DNA of 64,000 nt from Leuconostoc lactis (GCF_007954625.1 NZ_CP042420.1:186001-250000); one strand, 5' to 3'; positions 38,509 through 50,330 are shown, counted from the first letter of the stretch. Notes: generated from the sequence alone by a model not told the origin. Numbers and translations are program-made.

Positions 38509-39828
38509 TTAATCACTAAATTCAAAGACAAAGTCTGAGTTATTGATGCGGACATCATCCCCATCTTTGGCCCCAGCAGCACGTAAGGCATCATCGACAC
38601 CCATGTGACGCAATTGGCGACCAAAACGCATAATCGTGGCATCACGCTGAATGTTGGTCATCAAGAACAACTTTTCAACTTCAGCACCACCAACAACCCA
38701 TTGCTCAGAATCTTCATCCCATTCAATTGTAAAGTCATGCTTTTCTGGCTTAAACTCATACGTCTTTTCAGTCGGTGTGGCTTCAACGACTGGCCGATAA
38801 CTTTCTGGTGCTGGTGCAGTCGCCAAAGTATCGGCCGTGACACGCATCAACTCCTGGACGCCATCACGCGTCAAAGCTGAGATTGGCATAATCTTTGGTT
38901 GTGTTGGTAAGCCTGAATCAGCAGCTACTTGTTCCCGGAATTTCACCAAATTATCGGCTGAATCCGGCATATCCATTTTAGTTGGCACAATAATGTGTGG
39001 TCGTGCCAAAATGGTTTCATCATATTGTTGTAATTCGTCAAGAATCTTACGGTATTGCGTATACGGATCCGTGCCTTCAATCCCTGACATGTCAACCAAG
39101 TGCAAGATGACCTTCGTTCGTTCAACGTGACGTAAGAATTGGAAACCTAACCCAACACCTTGAGCCGCGCCTTCAATCAATCCTGGTAAGTCCGCCATGA
39201 CAAAGTCACGTTCATCTGGCAAACGCACCATCCCAATGTTGGGGGCTAACGTTGTAAAGTGATATGCGGCCACTTTTGGCTTCGCATTCGACACAACTGA
39301 CAGCAACGTTGACTTACCCGCTGATGGGAAACCAACTAGCCCAACATCTGCCAAAACTCTTAATTCGAGCTTCAAATTCCGAACTTCACCTGGTTCACCG
39401 TTTTCTGATAATTCCGGTGCGGGGTTGGCTGGGGTGGCAAAATGAATATTACCACGGCCACCACGACCACCCTTGGCAACAACCAGTTCTTGTCCGTTTT
39501 CAAGCATATCGCCCAAAACTTCACCGGTATCGGCGTCTTTCACGATTGTACCCTGTGGGATTTTAATATAGCGGTCATCGGATGACGCACCTGTCATCCC
39601 CTTTGTGCCTCCATTACCACCTGGTTGTGCTTTAAAATGTCGGTTATAACGGAAGTCCATCAGAGTACGTAACCCTTCATCGACTTTCAAAATGATTGAG
39701 CCACCATGCCCACCATCACCACCAAAAGGCCCGCCCATTGCGACGAACTTTTCGTGACGGAAAGACACAATACCGTCTCCCCCTTTACCGGCTTTTACTT
39801 CAATTTCTGCTTGATCTACGAATGCCAT
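38509..39828 (-). CDS. obg: GTPase Obg/CgtA
   Basis: 439 residues: the glycine-rich Obg fold (about 1-158, [36 protein letters not shown]), the GTPase domain ([42 protein letters not shown]) and a C-terminal OCT domain. Obg acts in 50S assembly and stringent/stress signalling. ATG 39828 matches the universal [19 protein letters not shown] start; an in-frame GTG at 39858 has no support. A long hairpin separates the AAGGAG ribosome site from this start. Monocistronic with its own terminator. Confidence 0.96.
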   Translation of the reverse strand: MAFVDQAEIEVKAGKGGDGIVSFRHEKFVAMGGPFGGDGGHGGSIILKVDEGLRTLMDFRYNRHFKAQPGGNGGTKGMTGASSDDRYIKIPQGTIVKDADTGEVLGDMLENGQELVVAKGGRGGRGNIHFATPANPAPELSENGEPGEVRNLKLELRVLADVGLVGFPSAGKSTLLSVVSNAKPKVAAYHFTTLAPNIGMVRLPDERDFVMADLPGLIEGAAQGVGLGFQFLRHVERTKVILHLVDMSGIEGTDPYTQYRKILDELQQYDETILARPHIIVPTKMDMPDSADNLVKFREQVAADSGLPTQPKIMPISALTRDGVQELMRVTADTLATAPAPESYRPVVEATPTEKTYEFKPEKHDFTIEWDEDSEQWVVGGAEVEKLFLMTNIQRDATIMRFGRQLRHMGVDDALRAAGAKDGDDVRINNSDFVFEFSD

Positions 39829-39918
39829 AGTTTGATTGCGCGCAACTTGTTGCCTCACACACGACCGTCCAGCTGCAAAAGCCTGATTCGTGCGTGTCGT
39901 TGCGCCCCCCTTCTCCTT
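39829..39918 (-). promoter_or_regulatory. Displaced ribosome site and long hairpin before obg
   Basis: AAGGAG (39918-39913) is followed by a 66-nt structure: GCGCAAC (39905-39899) with GTTGCGC (39846-39840), and CACGCACGA (39896-39888) with TCGTGTGTG (39864-39856). Eleven bases then lead to the ATG. Linear distance is 84 nt, 18 without the structure. A GAGG within the 3' arm could serve a nine-codon TTG frame (39845-39816) overlapping the obg start. Confidence 0.55.
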
Positions 39919-40002
39919 GTCTGCCTACCGAGGTAAGCTTGCGATATTTTAATACTCTAGTTTACCATAAAAAACAACTTCATGCGACTATTATGCCGTG
40001 AC

Positions 40003-41796
40003 TCAGGCACCCGACTGCAAACTGAGGTGAATGACCCGTGCCAGTTTTTCATTAATACCAATGGCCTGTAAGTCAGCGATTGAAGCCGCGGCAATTTTTG
40101 GTAGTGACCCAAATTCACGCAAAAGTTTTTGCCGGGTCTTAGGCCCGACACCATCAATCCTATCAAGTCGTGACGCTAACGTGTTTTTACTGCGTAACTG
40201 TCGATGGAAACTGACGGCAAAACGGTGCACCTCTTCTTGTACCCGCTGAATTAAGAAGAACCCTTCAGATTGTTTGTCAAAGGTCACCACTTTTCCCGTA
40301 TGGCCATCAATGAGATCAGCAGTCTTATGTTTATCATTTTTAACCATGGCCGCAATTGGAACATGCGTGAGGCCTAATTCATCTACCAGAACTTCTTTGG
40401 CAGCATTGAGCTGAATCTCGCCGCCATCCATTAAAATCAAATCGGGCATCTCGCCACCTTCTTTTAACAGACGGGAATAGCGCCGACGAATAACTTCTTG
40501 CGTTTCCGCCCATTCATCCGCATGATCAACAGACTTAATTTTATACTTCCGGTAGAGGTCCTTATTTGGCACACCATCTTCAAATACCACCATCGCACTC
40601 ACAATTTCAACCCCTTGCGTATGTGAATGGTCAAAAGCTTCAATCCGATGGCCCATGGGAATATGCAAAGCATCGGTAATTTCACGCATGGCGCCTGTGG
40701 TTTTCTTTTCATTGAGTTGCATCAAGCGGAATTTTTCTTCTAGCGCAATGCGGGCGTTTTTTTGGGCTAAATCCAGCAAATCACGTTTTTCACCTCGTAC
40801 TGGGATGCGAACGGGGACGCCCAATGCTTCAGTTAGTGCTGCGGTATCAATCCCTTTTGGTACTAGGACTTCGTTAGGCTTTTGAATGTTGCGCTGCGCA
40901 TAAAATTGTTGAATAAAATTCATCATTTCTTCATCAGCGGAGCCAACGACCGAAAATGTTTGTTTAAACTGCCGGATTAGGCGGGCTTGCCGAAGGAAAA
41001 AGACCTCAACGGTCATCCAACCTTTATCCAAATGATAGTTGAACAAATCACGCGGCGTGGTATCTTTTGACAGCACTCGTTGACTTTCGACCGTTTCATC
41101 AATATATTTCAATTGATCCCGTAAATCAGCGGCTTGTTCAAAAGCTAACGCCTCTGCTGCGGCTGCCATTTTCTCAGCAATGGCTTTTTTAACGGCAGCC
41201 GTATCCCCATCCAAAAAACGTTTAATCTGGTCAACTTGGGCTGCGTATTCAGCCTCTGGTACTTCATGCCAACAAGCGCCCAAACATTGCCCCATATTAT
41301 AGTACAAGCATGGCCGACCCTGAAAGCCGTTACAGCGGCGCAAGGGATAGTTTTTTTCCAAAAAACGTAATGTTTCTTGGGCTGCAAACACGTTAGGATA
41401 GGGGCCAAAATAAAAACCACCATCTTTTTTAACTTCATTAACCATGGCCATTTTGGGATCACGTTCTTTGGTAATTTTAATGTACGGATAGCCTGTGCCA
41501 TACTTGAGTCGAATGTTGTAGTATGGCTTGTATTTTTTGATTAACTCATTTTCCAACAAAAAGGCTTCTTTGTCAGAATTGGTCACGATATAATCAAAAT
41601 CCACAATATTTTGGACCAATTCAGCCGTTTTACCTGTGTGATCTTGCTTAAAGTAAGACCGGACGCGGTTTTTAAGGTTTTTGGCCTTCCCCACGTAGAT
41701 AATTTTGCCACTCTGGTCTTTCATTTGATATGACCCAGGTTCTGCTGGCAGTAACGCGAGTTTTTGTTCAATGTGTTGTGATGGATTTGCTAACAT
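40003..41796 (-). CDS. uvrC: Excinuclease ABC subunit C
   Basis: 597 residues. The N-terminal GIY-YIG nuclease (LPAEPGSYQMKDQSGKIIYVGKAKNLKNRV), a UVR motif (KMAAAAEALAFEQAADLRDQLKYID), the RNase H-like 5' nuclease (DALHIPMGHRIEAFDHSHTQG, LILMDGGEIQLNAAK) and a C-terminal helix-hairpin-helix region (ASRLDRIDGVGPKTRQKLLREFGSL). It makes both incisions in nucleotide-excision repair with UvrAB. ATG 41796 gives the normal start; no ribosome site precedes it. An extended -10 ends six bases upstream, pointing to a leaderless mRNA. Confidence 0.96.
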   Translation of the reverse strand: MLANPSQHIEQKLALLPAEPGSYQMKDQSGKIIYVGKAKNLKNRVRSYFKQDHTGKTAELVQNIVDFDYIVTNSDKEAFLLENELIKKYKPYYNIRLKYGTGYPYIKITKERDPKMAMVNEVKKDGGFYFGPYPNVFAAQETLRFLEKNYPLRRCNGFQGRPCLYYNMGQCLGACWHEVPEAEYAAQVDQIKRFLDGDTAAVKKAIAEKMAAAAEALAFEQAADLRDQLKYIDETVESQRVLSKDTTPRDLFNYHLDKGWMTVEVFFLRQARLIRQFKQTFSVVGSADEEMMNFIQQFYAQRNIQKPNEVLVPKGIDTAALTEALGVPVRIPVRGEKRDLLDLAQKNARIALEEKFRLMQLNEKKTTGAMREITDALHIPMGHRIEAFDHSHTQGVEIVSAMVVFEDGVPNKDLYRKYKIKSVDHADEWAETQEVIRRRYSRLLKEGGEMPDLILMDGGEIQLNAAKEVLVDELGLTHVPIAAMVKNDKHKTADLIDGHTGKVVTFDKQSEGFFLIQRVQEEVHRFAVSFHRQLRSKNTLASRLDRIDGVGPKTRQKLLREFGSLPKIAAASIADLQAIGINEKLARVIHLSLQSGA

Positions 41797-41802
41797 AGTT
41801 TT

Positions 41803-41811
41803 ATTATACCA
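41803..41811 (-). promoter_or_regulatory. Extended -10 for a leaderless uvrC transcript
   Basis: TGGTATAAT, a perfect extended -10, ends six bases before the uvrC ATG, placing the predicted +1 on the A of the ATG. Confidence 0.6.
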
Positions 41812-41835
41812 AGCCACGCAAGCATTTTGGTCGAA

Positions 41836-41861
41836 AATAAAAACACGCGTTCGCGTGTTTC
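41836..41861 (-). terminator. Terminator of pyrG
   Basis: AAACACGCG-ttcg-type loop-CGTGTTTTTATTTT on the minus strand, ten bases after the pyrG stop. Confidence 0.8.
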
Positions 41862-41870
41862 TCATTTTAA

Positions 41871-43496
<1,626 letters not shown>

Positions 43497-43549
43497 TCAT
43501 GATATAGCGCTGGGCGCTTGCAACGATTCAGGGGGTAAAAATAAAATAG

Positions 43550-43607
43550 AAAAGCCCCCAAGTTGAACTTGGGAGCTTTTAACGTCTGTCCCAATAAATG
43601 GGAGCCC
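43550..43607 (-). promoter_or_regulatory. pyrG CTP-sensing attenuator leader
   Basis: The predicted transcript starts GGGCTCCC (43607) and reaches a terminator AGCTCCCAAGTT/AACTTGGGGGCT with a T4 run (43580-43550). In Bacillus, low CTP causes extra G residues to be added at GGGC; the poly-G then pairs with the GCTCCC arm and prevents termination. All sequence elements of that mechanism are here. Confidence 0.85.
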
Positions 43608-43613
43608 TAATAT

Positions 43614-43642
43614 ATAATACAGAGTTCGGTTATATTTGTCAA
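43614..43642 (-). promoter_or_regulatory. pyrG promoter
   Basis: TTGACA (43642-43637), exactly 17 bases, TATTAT (43619-43614); six bases further is the GGGC start. Confidence 0.8.
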
Positions 43643-43673
43643 ACATTAACCTACTTTTTTTAAACCTATTTGC

Positions 43674-45068
43674 TTATGCTTTAACACGCTTGAAAACCGT
43701 GATGGTTTCCACATGCGTTGTTTGTGGGAATTGATCCAATGGTTGGACTGAGCCATCAATCTCAAACCCTTCAGCTAAAATTTGGACGGCATCACGCGCC
43801 AAAGTCGCTGGATTGCAGCTAATATAGACAAATGTTTCCGGTGCCATAGCGGCTACGGCGGAAATCAGTTCCGCTGTCAATCCCTTACGTGGTGGATCTA
43901 CAAAGACAACGTTAGGCTTCAAGCCCTCAGCCGCCCAAGCCACCATTTGTTCTGGGGCATCAGCCGTGACAAAAGTCACGTTGTCAATTTGGTTGTTGCG
44001 CGCGTTTTGTTCCGCATCAGCTACCGCATTTTCAACGACTTCAACACCATAAACATGCTTCACCTTGTCAGCAATTGACAACGTAATGGTCCCAATACCA
44101 GAATAGGCATCGACAGCAATATCTGTTGGTTTCAAGCCAGCTTTTTCAGCTGCCAACATGTACAACGTGGCGGTTGTTTGTGGGTTTACTTGATAAAATG
44201 AGTTCGGTCCAATGACAAAATCTTTGCCCATCAATTGGTCGTGGATATCATCAGCGCCCCAAATGGTTTCATTCCATTGTCCCATGATCACATTGGTATC
44301 ATCATGGTTAATGTTGTGGATAAAGCTCTTTAATTCAGGGAGTTTTGCCTGCAAACGTGTTGCAATTTCATCAGCTTGTGGCAAACGCTTGGTGTTCGTC
44401 ACAATCACAACCATTAATTCGTGTGAGTAATAGCCGCGACGTGCCATAATATGGCGCACAACACCTTTTTTAGTTGTTTCGTCATAGGCTGATAACCCAA
44501 GATCACGTAAGATGTCACGCGTTACCGTCACAGCTTCGTCGACTTTCGGATCTTGAATGTAAAAGTCTTCCACAGGGACTAAGTTGTGTGACCCACGACG
44601 ATAAAAACCAGTTTCCAAGCGGCCATTAATTTCTTGAACGGGCACCTGGGCCTTGTTACGATACTTGGTCGGATCAGTCATCCCAATGGTTGGGCTAACT
44701 GCCACGTCAATATTGACTTTTTTAAATAGCTGTTCGACTTGACGTTGCTTAAATTCAAGTTGTGCTTCATATTTCAAATTTGCCAACGGGGCAATCCCCG
44801 TTGTAATGGCGATTTGATTGGCATTTTGCACACGATTTGGTGATTCTTGCAGACGCTTAATCACACGCCCAAAGGCAAAATTCTTTTGCACTTTCGTGAT
44901 GCCCAGACGCACAACTTCGCCTGGAATCGCATCGACAACAAAGATAGGGAAGTTATCAATTTTAACCACACCCATGCCTTGATAAGTAATGTCAACAACT
45001 TCCCCTTCAACTTCTTGGTTCTTGGTTACAGGGGCTTTTTGGGGGTAAACCCGATTGGCTTTTGCCAT
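43674..45068 (-). CDS. rlmCD: 23S rRNA (uracil-5-)-methyltransferase, RlmCD/RumA family
   Basis: 464 residues. An N-terminal TRAM domain (EVEGEVVDITYQGMGVVKIDNFPIFVVDAIPGEVV), then the SAM-dependent methyltransferase with DAYSGIGTITLSIA, VFVDPPRKGL and the catalytic Cys in VYISCNPATLARD. The iron-sulfur cysteine cluster of E. coli RumA (after the TRAM domain) is missing: the segment reads ANQIAITTGIAPLANLKYEAQLEFK with no cysteines. Gram-positive RlmCD often methylates both U747 and U1939; which bases here is inferred. Followed 50 bases upstream by dgkB in the same direction. Confidence 0.93.
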   Translation of the reverse strand: MAKANRVYPQKAPVTKNQEVEGEVVDITYQGMGVVKIDNFPIFVVDAIPGEVVRLGITKVQKNFAFGRVIKRLQESPNRVQNANQIAITTGIAPLANLKYEAQLEFKQRQVEQLFKKVNIDVAVSPTIGMTDPTKYRNKAQVPVQEINGRLETGFYRRGSHNLVPVEDFYIQDPKVDEAVTVTRDILRDLGLSAYDETTKKGVVRHIMARRGYYSHELMVVIVTNTKRLPQADEIATRLQAKLPELKSFIHNINHDDTNVIMGQWNETIWGADDIHDQLMGKDFVIGPNSFYQVNPQTTATLYMLAAEKAGLKPTDIAVDAYSGIGTITLSIADKVKHVYGVEVVENAVADAEQNARNNQIDNVTFVTADAPEQMVAWAAEGLKPNVVFVDPPRKGLTAELISAVAAMAPETFVYISCNPATLARDAVQILAEGFEIDGSVQPLDQFPQTTHVETITVFKRVKA

Positions 45069-45121
45069 AGCATTTCGCTCACTTTCTTGTTGCGCCTTTT
45101 GATACGCACTTTAATGTCACA

Positions 45122-46111
45122 TTATTTAACGTCGAGTTTTTCGACGTCCGCCATAAACTGTTGCTTTGTTTTGTCGGAAATAGTTGCCGCTTCTGGCATA
45201 CCAGAACGGTTGGCCACAAACTCAATGTGTTGTTGGAGATCTGTGAATAACATCGGTGCATCCCCACCATATTCACCATCCAAGTTAACCTTCAATTGAT
45301 CATCATCTAATGGCGTGATTTCAACTTTATTGGTCTTTTTATAAATCATTTGGGGATTATCCACATGCTTGCCACCATTTAACATTTGGGCAACCATTTG
45401 CAAAATTTGACCCAAGTTAGATTCTTTAATAATCAGTAACGTGAACTTACCATCGTCTAACTTCGCATCCGGCACAATCGATTCAAACCCGCCAACAGAA
45501 TTCGTTAGCGCTAAGAAAATCATTGAAATCTTACCAGAATATTCACCATCATCATAGGTCACGCGGGCATTAACCGGCTTAATTCGGGTAATGAGCTCTG
45601 TCCCTTTCACCAAATAAGCTAAGTAACCATACAATGACTTCATCAATGATGGGACTGCATAAGTCACTTCACTAATTGTCCCCAAAGCGGCAATATTCAT
45701 GAAATATTTGGTCTGACCAGCTTGGTCAATTTCTCCAATATCCATTTTAATGGTTTCATGCTGCAAAATCACTTTCGCGGCTTCCAAAGGTTCGTCACGT
45801 GGTAACTTCAACGCACGGGCGTAATCATTGGTTGTTCCTGCCGGAATCACCGCCATCATCGGCCGCTTTTCTAAAGGCGCCAAACCATTGACCACTTCAT
45901 TAATCGTGCCATCGCCACCGGCAGCAACAATTAAATCAAACCCAGCCTCAGCAGCACGCTTAGCTTCTTTGGCTGCTGACATGGGTTCTGGCGTCGTTGC
46001 AAAGGCCGACGTTTCATACCCTGCTGATTCATAAACTTGCAAAATATCCAACATTTCACGTTTGATAGCCTCACGCCCAGATGTTGGGTTGTAGATAATT
46101 CTTGCTCTCAT
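45122..46111 (-). CDS. dgkB: Diacylglycerol kinase, DgkB type
   Basis: 329 residues, soluble lipid-kinase fold. RARIIYNPTSGREAIK at the start, AAGGDGTINEVVNGL (nucleotide loop with catalytic Asp region) near 60, and VIPAGTTNDYARAL follow the DgkB/YegS pattern. It phosphorylates diacylglycerol released by lipoteichoic-acid synthesis back to phosphatidate. It is upstream of rlmCD and downstream of gatB on the same strand, as in many Lactobacillales. The ATG at 46111 lacks a nearby ribosome site; AAGAAAGGA lies about 60 bases upstream with folded RNA between. Confidence 0.95.
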   Translation of the reverse strand: MRARIIYNPTSGREAIKREMLDILQVYESAGYETSAFATTPEPMSAAKEAKRAAEAGFDLIVAAGGDGTINEVVNGLAPLEKRPMMAVIPAGTTNDYARALKLPRDEPLEAAKVILQHETIKMDIGEIDQAGQTKYFMNIAALGTISEVTYAVPSLMKSLYGYLAYLVKGTELITRIKPVNARVTYDDGEYSGKISMIFLALTNSVGGFESIVPDAKLDDGKFTLLIIKESNLGQILQMVAQMLNGGKHVDNPQMIYKKTNKVEITPLDDDQLKVNLDGEYGGDAPMLFTDLQQHIEFVANRSGMPEAATISDKTKQQFMADVEKLDVK

Positions 46112-46179
46112 GTTTGCTTGTGCGTAAGTGTTATGAACACGTTACTTCACACGTTACCGTGCTAACACAATCCTTTCTT
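46112..46179 (-). promoter_or_regulatory. Displaced ribosome site and structured leader before dgkB
   Basis: AAGAAAGGA (46179-46171) is 59 nt from the ATG. Between them GTAAcGTGTT-cat-AACACTTAC (46145-46124) forms nine pairs with one bulge, extended by GTGT/GCAC (46152-46149 with 46123-46120). An alternative stem GTGTTA/TAACAC (46168-46163 with 46133-46128) also exists. An in-frame TAA excludes an upstream start. The fold is less certain than at thyA or gatB. Confidence 0.45.
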
Positions 46180-46248
46180 AAAAACTTATGTACACAGGCG
46201 AAAGCCTGTTATGACTGACGACCATAGTCGCCAGTTAGATATTGAGAA

Positions 46249-47697
46249 TTAACGCTTGGCTAATTCTTCCAGTAATAATTTGTTCATGACAGTTGGATTT
46301 GCTTGACCCTTAGACATCTTCATCAATTGTCCAATCAAGAAGCCTGTTGCGCGGTCTTTACCACCCTTAAAGTCTTCAATTGACTGTGGGTTGGCATCCA
46401 AAACAGTTGTAATCCATTCTAATAAGACAGCTGGATCACTAATTTGAACCAAACCATGCTTCTTGGCAAATGCTTCTGGTTCTTCACCAGCCATGATAGC
46501 TTCAAACACTTGCTTGGCTTGCTTCGTTGAAATTGTCCCATCTTCAATCAAGCGAATCATGCCTGCCAAATGTTCTGGTGTTAATTGCGTTTCTGACAGT
46601 TCTACTTGGTGCTTGTTCATGTAAGCATTCACATCACCAATTAAGTAGTTGGCCGCACGCTTAGCGTCAGCGCCCGCAGCCACTGTCGCATCATAGAAAT
46701 TAGCCATCGCCAATGTTTGCGTCAACACTTCAGCATCATAAGGTTCAATTCCCAAGTTTGTCACATAATCATGTTGCCGTTCAGCCGCAGATTTTGGCAA
46801 TTCAGCTGCTACTTTGTCAATCCAAGCTTGGTCAATCACCACTGGTGCCAAATCAGGTTCTGGGAAATAACGGTAATCGTCAGCCCCTTCCTTGACACGC
46901 ATCAAGATCGTTGACTTAGTTGGTTCATTATAACGTCGCGTTTCTTGTTGAATCACACCACCAGCCCGCAAAACTTCGGCTTGACGCTTTTCTTCAAAGT
47001 ACAGGGCATTACGGACATAGTTGAATGAATTGATGTTCTTCATTTCGACTTTAGTCCCATAAGTATCAGAACCATATGGTCGCAATGAAATGTTGACATC
47101 GGCACGCATCTGTCCTTCTTGCATCTTGGCTTCAGAGATACCCGTAAACAAAATTGTTTGGCGGAGTTGTTCCAAATAGGCATACGCTTCTTCAGGTGAT
47201 GAAATGTCTGCTTCTGACACAATTTCAATCAAAGGTGTGCCTTGACGATTCAAATCGACATAAGAATAACCATCCGTGCCATGGGTATTTTTACCGGCAT
47301 CTTCTTCGACGTGTAATTCCTTAATACGAACACGCTTAACGCTACCGTCTTCAAGCTTCACATCCAAGTAGCCATTTGTTCCCAAAGGTGTCTGTGATTG
47401 GGTTGTCTGATAGGCCTTTGGATTATCAGGATAAAAGTAATTCTTACGATCCCAACGAATAAATGGTGAAATCGTCGCGTGGAGTGCCAAAGCCGCCCGC
47501 ATCCCAAATTCTAATGCCCCTTTGTTGGCCACTGGCAAAACACCTGGATAACCAAAATCAATCACGTTGGTGTTTTCATTGGGTTCATCACCATAATGTA
47601 CTGGTGATGGTGACATCAGCTTTGAGTTTGTCTGCATTTCAACGTGGACTTCAAGACCAATCGTTGTTTCAAAATTTCCTGTTCCCATAATTGTCAT
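46249..47697 (-). CDS. gatB: Asp-tRNA(Asn)/Glu-tRNA(Gln) amidotransferase subunit B
   Basis: 482 residues. [24 protein letters not shown] at the start, [11 protein letters not shown] (kinase-site region), [29 protein letters not shown] and MRADVNISL are GatB hallmarks; a helical plus YqeY-like tail ends the protein. It activates the mischarged tRNA and receives ammonia from GatA. In the window it is behind gatC-gatA with only 44 bases between. ATG 47697 follows a hairpin that separates it from GGGAGG; ATG 47688 is an alternative start. Confidence 0.97.
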   Translation of the reverse strand: MTIMGTGNFETTIGLEVHVEMQTNSKLMSPSPVHYGDEPNENTNVIDFGYPGVLPVANKGALEFGMRAALALHATISPFIRWDRKNYFYPDNPKAYQTTQSQTPLGTNGYLDVKLEDGSVKRVRIKELHVEEDAGKNTHGTDGYSYVDLNRQGTPLIEIVSEADISSPEEAYAYLEQLRQTILFTGISEAKMQEGQMRADVNISLRPYGSDTYGTKVEMKNINSFNYVRNALYFEEKRQAEVLRAGGVIQQETRRYNEPTKSTILMRVKEGADDYRYFPEPDLAPVVIDQAWIDKVAAELPKSAAERQHDYVTNLGIEPYDAEVLTQTLAMANFYDATVAAGADAKRAANYLIGDVNAYMNKHQVELSETQLTPEHLAGMIRLIEDGTISTKQAKQVFEAIMAGEEPEAFAKKHGLVQISDPAVLLEWITTVLDANPQSIEDFKGGKDRATGFLIGQLMKMSKGQANPTVMNKLLLEELAKR

Positions 47698-47739
47698 CCG
47701 TTCATCTGCTCTGCTAATCAGGTGAACGTTATTCCTCCC
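47698..47739 (-). promoter_or_regulatory. Displaced ribosome site and hairpin before gatB
   Basis: GGGAGGAAT (47739-47731), then CGTTCA (47728-47723) pairs with TGAACG (47704-47699), with an inner CTG/CAG. One base leads to the ATG. Linear distance from GGAGG is 36 nt; with the hairpin folded it is 6, the optimum. No start codon lies within reach of the site otherwise, so a small upstream ORF does not explain it. Confidence 0.65.
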
Positions 47740-47741
47740 GC

Positions 47742-49214
47742 TTAGCTTAGTATGTCCTTTGCAATTGCTGGCTTTTGTTCAAACAAACGACTCGTTTGTT
47801 CAAAGGCATAACCAGTCTGGTAAACTGTTGCTTCATCAAATGGTCGGCCAATAATTTGCAAGCCAACCGGTAGGCCATCAACAAAACCAGCATTGACAGA
47901 CATGCCAGGTAACCCAGCCAAGTTCACTGGAATAGTCAAGACATCCGCCAAATACATCGCTGTTGGATCATCCACTTCTTCGCCCAAACCATAAGCCACC
48001 GTTGGTGCCGTTGGCCCAACAATCACATCGTAATCGGCAAAGACCTTATTAAAGTCTTCAATCAACAATGTCCGAATTTTCGCTGCCTTCTTAAAGAACG
48101 CATCATACGCACCAGCTGACAGTGAGAATGTCCCAAGCATGATGCGACGCTTGACTTCATCCCCGAAGCCTTCTGAACGTGTCTTAATGTAAAGTTCTTC
48201 CAAGTTTTTCACGTCATCGGCACGGAAGCCGTAACGAACGCCATCATAACGTTGCAAGTTAGATGAGGCTTCAGAAGACATGATGATATAGTAAGCCGCA
48301 ACACCATACTTTGTATGTGGCAAGCTGACTTCATCCACTGTTGCACCAAGTGCCTCAAGCTGGGCAATCGCTGCTTTAACGGTGCTAGCAACCTTTGGAT
48401 CAATCCCTTCACCAAAGTATTCCTTTGGTACGGCAATTTTCAAGCCCTTGACATCACCCGTTAACTGCGCTGTGAAATCCGGTACTGCACGTTCTGATGA
48501 CGTTGAGTCCTTCGCATCAAAACCAGAGATGGCATTTAAGACCAACGCATTATCTTTCACAGTACGTGTAAATGGTCCAACTTGGTCAAGTGATGACGCC
48601 ATGGCAAACAAGCCCCAACGTGACACACGACCATAAGTTGGCTTTAAGCCAACAATCCCGTTAAACGCCGCTGGTTGACGGATTGATCCACCAGTATCTG
48701 ACCCCAAAGCAAAGGGTACCAAACCAGCCGCAACCGCAGCTGCCGAACCACCAGATGAACCACCTGGTACTTTCGTTTGGTCCCACGCATTAGTCGTTGT
48801 CTTATAGTATGACGTTTCTGTTGAACCACCCATGGCAAATTCGTCCATGTTAGTCTTACCAACTGATACCGCCCCAACCGTCTTTAACTTATCCACAACT
48901 GTTGCGTTATAGACTGGCTTAAAACCTTCTAAAATATGTGACGCACCGGTCGTTTGAATGCCTTCCGTTGCCAAGTTATCCTTCAGTGCAAATGGGATAC
49001 CAGCTAATGTTTGCGTGAAATCTTGTTTGTCATCCTCTGCTTGCGCTTGGAGTAACGCTGCTTCCGGATTTGTCATGATAAAGGCTTCAAGTTTGTCATC
49101 AACTTTGGCGATATTATCCAAAGCCCCTTGTACCAATTCGACCGCTGTCACGTCTTGCTTAACCAATTTGTCATGTAACGTGGTTAGGTCATTATCAAAA
49201 AAGTTAAAAGTCAT
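47742..49214 (-). CDS. gatA: Asp-tRNA(Asn)/Glu-tRNA(Gln) amidotransferase subunit A
   Basis: 490 residues of the amidase-signature family. The Ser-cisSer-Lys triad is visible: Lys in [14 protein letters not shown], cis-Ser in [16 protein letters not shown] and the nucleophile Ser in [13 protein letters not shown]. It releases ammonia from glutamine for transamidation of Glu-tRNA(Gln) (and Asp-tRNA(Asn)). AAGGAG precedes the ATG two bases after gatC. The presence of GatCAB fits an organism lacking glutaminyl-tRNA synthetase. Confidence 0.98.
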   Translation of the reverse strand: MTFNFFDNDLTTLHDKLVKQDVTAVELVQGALDNIAKVDDKLEAFIMTNPEAALLQAQAEDDKQDFTQTLAGIPFALKDNLATEGIQTTGASHILEGFKPVYNATVVDKLKTVGAVSVGKTNMDEFAMGGSTETSYYKTTTNAWDQTKVPGGSSGGSAAAVAAGLVPFALGSDTGGSIRQPAAFNGIVGLKPTYGRVSRWGLFAMASSLDQVGPFTRTVKDNALVLNAISGFDAKDSTSSERAVPDFTAQLTGDVKGLKIAVPKEYFGEGIDPKVASTVKAAIAQLEALGATVDEVSLPHTKYGVAAYYIIMSSEASSNLQRYDGVRYGFRADDVKNLEELYIKTRSEGFGDEVKRRIMLGTFSLSAGAYDAFFKKAAKIRTLLIEDFNKVFADYDVIVGPTAPTVAYGLGEEVDDPTAMYLADVLTIPVNLAGLPGMSVNAGFVDGLPVGLQIIGRPFDEATVYQTGYAFEQTSRLFEQKPAIAKDILS

Positions 49215-49216
49215 GA

Positions 49217-49525
49217 TTATTCTCCTTCGCCATCCAAAATTGCGGGCACCTTAATCAAACCGGCTGCAGATTCTGGTGCATTATCTACCAAGGCTTGCTT
49301 TTGATGCCAATTATCAGCCACATCTTGGCGCAAATGATTGACATTTTCTGTCACGGAATAAGTTGGTTCAACATCTGTTGTATCCACTTCTCCCAGTGTG
49401 TCAAAAATATTTAAGATATCTCCCAATTGTGTTGTAAATTGTTCTAATTCAGCATCATCAAATGCTAATTTAGCCAAATTAGCCACGTGAGCAACTTCTT
49501 CTTTTGAAATCGTTGTTTCAGACAT
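49217..49525 (-). CDS. gatC: Asp-tRNA(Asn)/Glu-tRNA(Gln) amidotransferase subunit C
   Basis: 102 residues. [39 protein letters not shown] followed by [19 protein letters not shown] is the conserved GatC sequence, a belt that wraps GatA and GatB. First gene of gatC-gatA-gatB; AAAGGAG precedes the ATG. The promoter lies in the 230 bases shared with the divergent rpsO, but its -35/-10 is not clear on this strand. Confidence 0.97.
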   Translation of the reverse strand: MSETTISKEEVAHVANLAKLAFDDAELEQFTTQLGDILNIFDTLGEVDTTDVEPTYSVTENVNHLRQDVADNWHQKQALVDNAPESAAGLIKVPAILDGEGE

Positions 49526-49627
49526 TTACTTACTCCTTTAAACATGCGTCATGCTTTGCATTACGCTGCACAATCAACACTTCATATATACTTATTTATT
49601 CTACCATAACTCACGCTTTCCCTACGC

Positions 49628-49655
49628 TTGCATTTTAAGAATATAGGCGTATAAT
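49628..49655 (+). promoter_or_regulatory. rpsO promoter
   Basis: TTGCAT (49628-49633), 16 bases, TATAAT (49650-49655). The leader of about 90 nt fits a folded S15 autoregulatory region, but no specific motif was identified. Confidence 0.65.
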
Positions 49656-49754
49656 TAAATTTGTTGTATAAACAACATGACCAATCACTTTGTTTAACGT
49701 CTCACCGTCGTTTTACACAGTTATTGGCGACATTTTAGAAAGGTGGATATGATT

Positions 49755-50024
49755 ATGGCCCTTACACAAGAACGTAAGAACGAAATCATCAAAGAATATG
49801 CTCGTCACGAAGGCGATACAGGTTCAGCTGAAGTACAAATCGCAGTTTTGACTGCTGATATTAACGAGTTGAATGCACACATGGCAGCTCACAAGCATGA
49901 TTTCCACTCACAACGTGGTTTGATGAAGAAGATCGGTCGCCGTCGTAACTTACTACGTTACCTCCGCAACACTGATATTCAACGTTATCGTGAATTGATC
50001 CAACGCTTAGGTTTGCGTCGTTAA
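49755..50024 (+). CDS. rpsO: 30S ribosomal protein S15
   Basis: 89 residues, the universal size. [32 protein letters not shown] and [20 protein letters not shown] are the S15 signature that contacts 16S helices 20-22. ATG 49755 was chosen over an ATG four codons upstream because AGGTGGA lies before it and the mature protein begins ALTQ. Divergent from gatCAB; rpsT follows 51 bases later and may be co-transcribed. Confidence 0.98.
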   Translation: MALTQERKNEIIKEYARHEGDTGSAEVQIAVLTADINELNAHMAAHKHDFHSQRGLMKKIGRRRNLLRYLRNTDIQRYRELIQRLGLRR

Positions 50025-50075
50025 TCTTTTTAGATTACATGAAAACCTCGTATCAAATTTAAGGAGAAAAGACAT

Positions 50076-50327
50076 ATGCCTGTTATTGAATCAGCAATTC
50101 AACGTGTTCGTCTTACGAAAAAGCAACACGATCGTAACGAACCACAAATCAGTGCTTACCGTACAGCTGTTAAGCGTTTTGAAAAAGCTGCTGCTGCCGG
50201 TCAAGACAATTTGGCAGAATTATACAAGACTGCTTCTTCTGCAATTGACCACGCCTACTCAAAGGGTTTGATCAAGAAGAACAAGGCTTCACGTGAAAAG
50301 TCACGTTTGGCAAAGTACGTCAAGTAA
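50076..50327 (+). CDS. rpsT: 30S ribosomal protein S20
   Basis: 83 residues, Lys/Ala-rich and helical: ESAIQRVRLTKKQHDRNEPQISAYRTAVKRFEKA, SSAIDHAYSKGLIKKNKASREKSRLAKYV. S20 binds 16S rRNA early in 30S assembly. AAGGAG precedes the ATG by about nine bases. A strong terminator follows, shared with holA. Note the family Asn/Lys start (usually PNIKSAIKRV) reads PVIESAIQRV here. Confidence 0.96.
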   Translation: MPVIESAIQRVRLTKKQHDRNEPQISAYRTAVKRFEKAAAAGQDNLAELYKTASSAIDHAYSKGLIKKNKASREKSRLAKYVK

Positions 50328-50330
50328 TCA

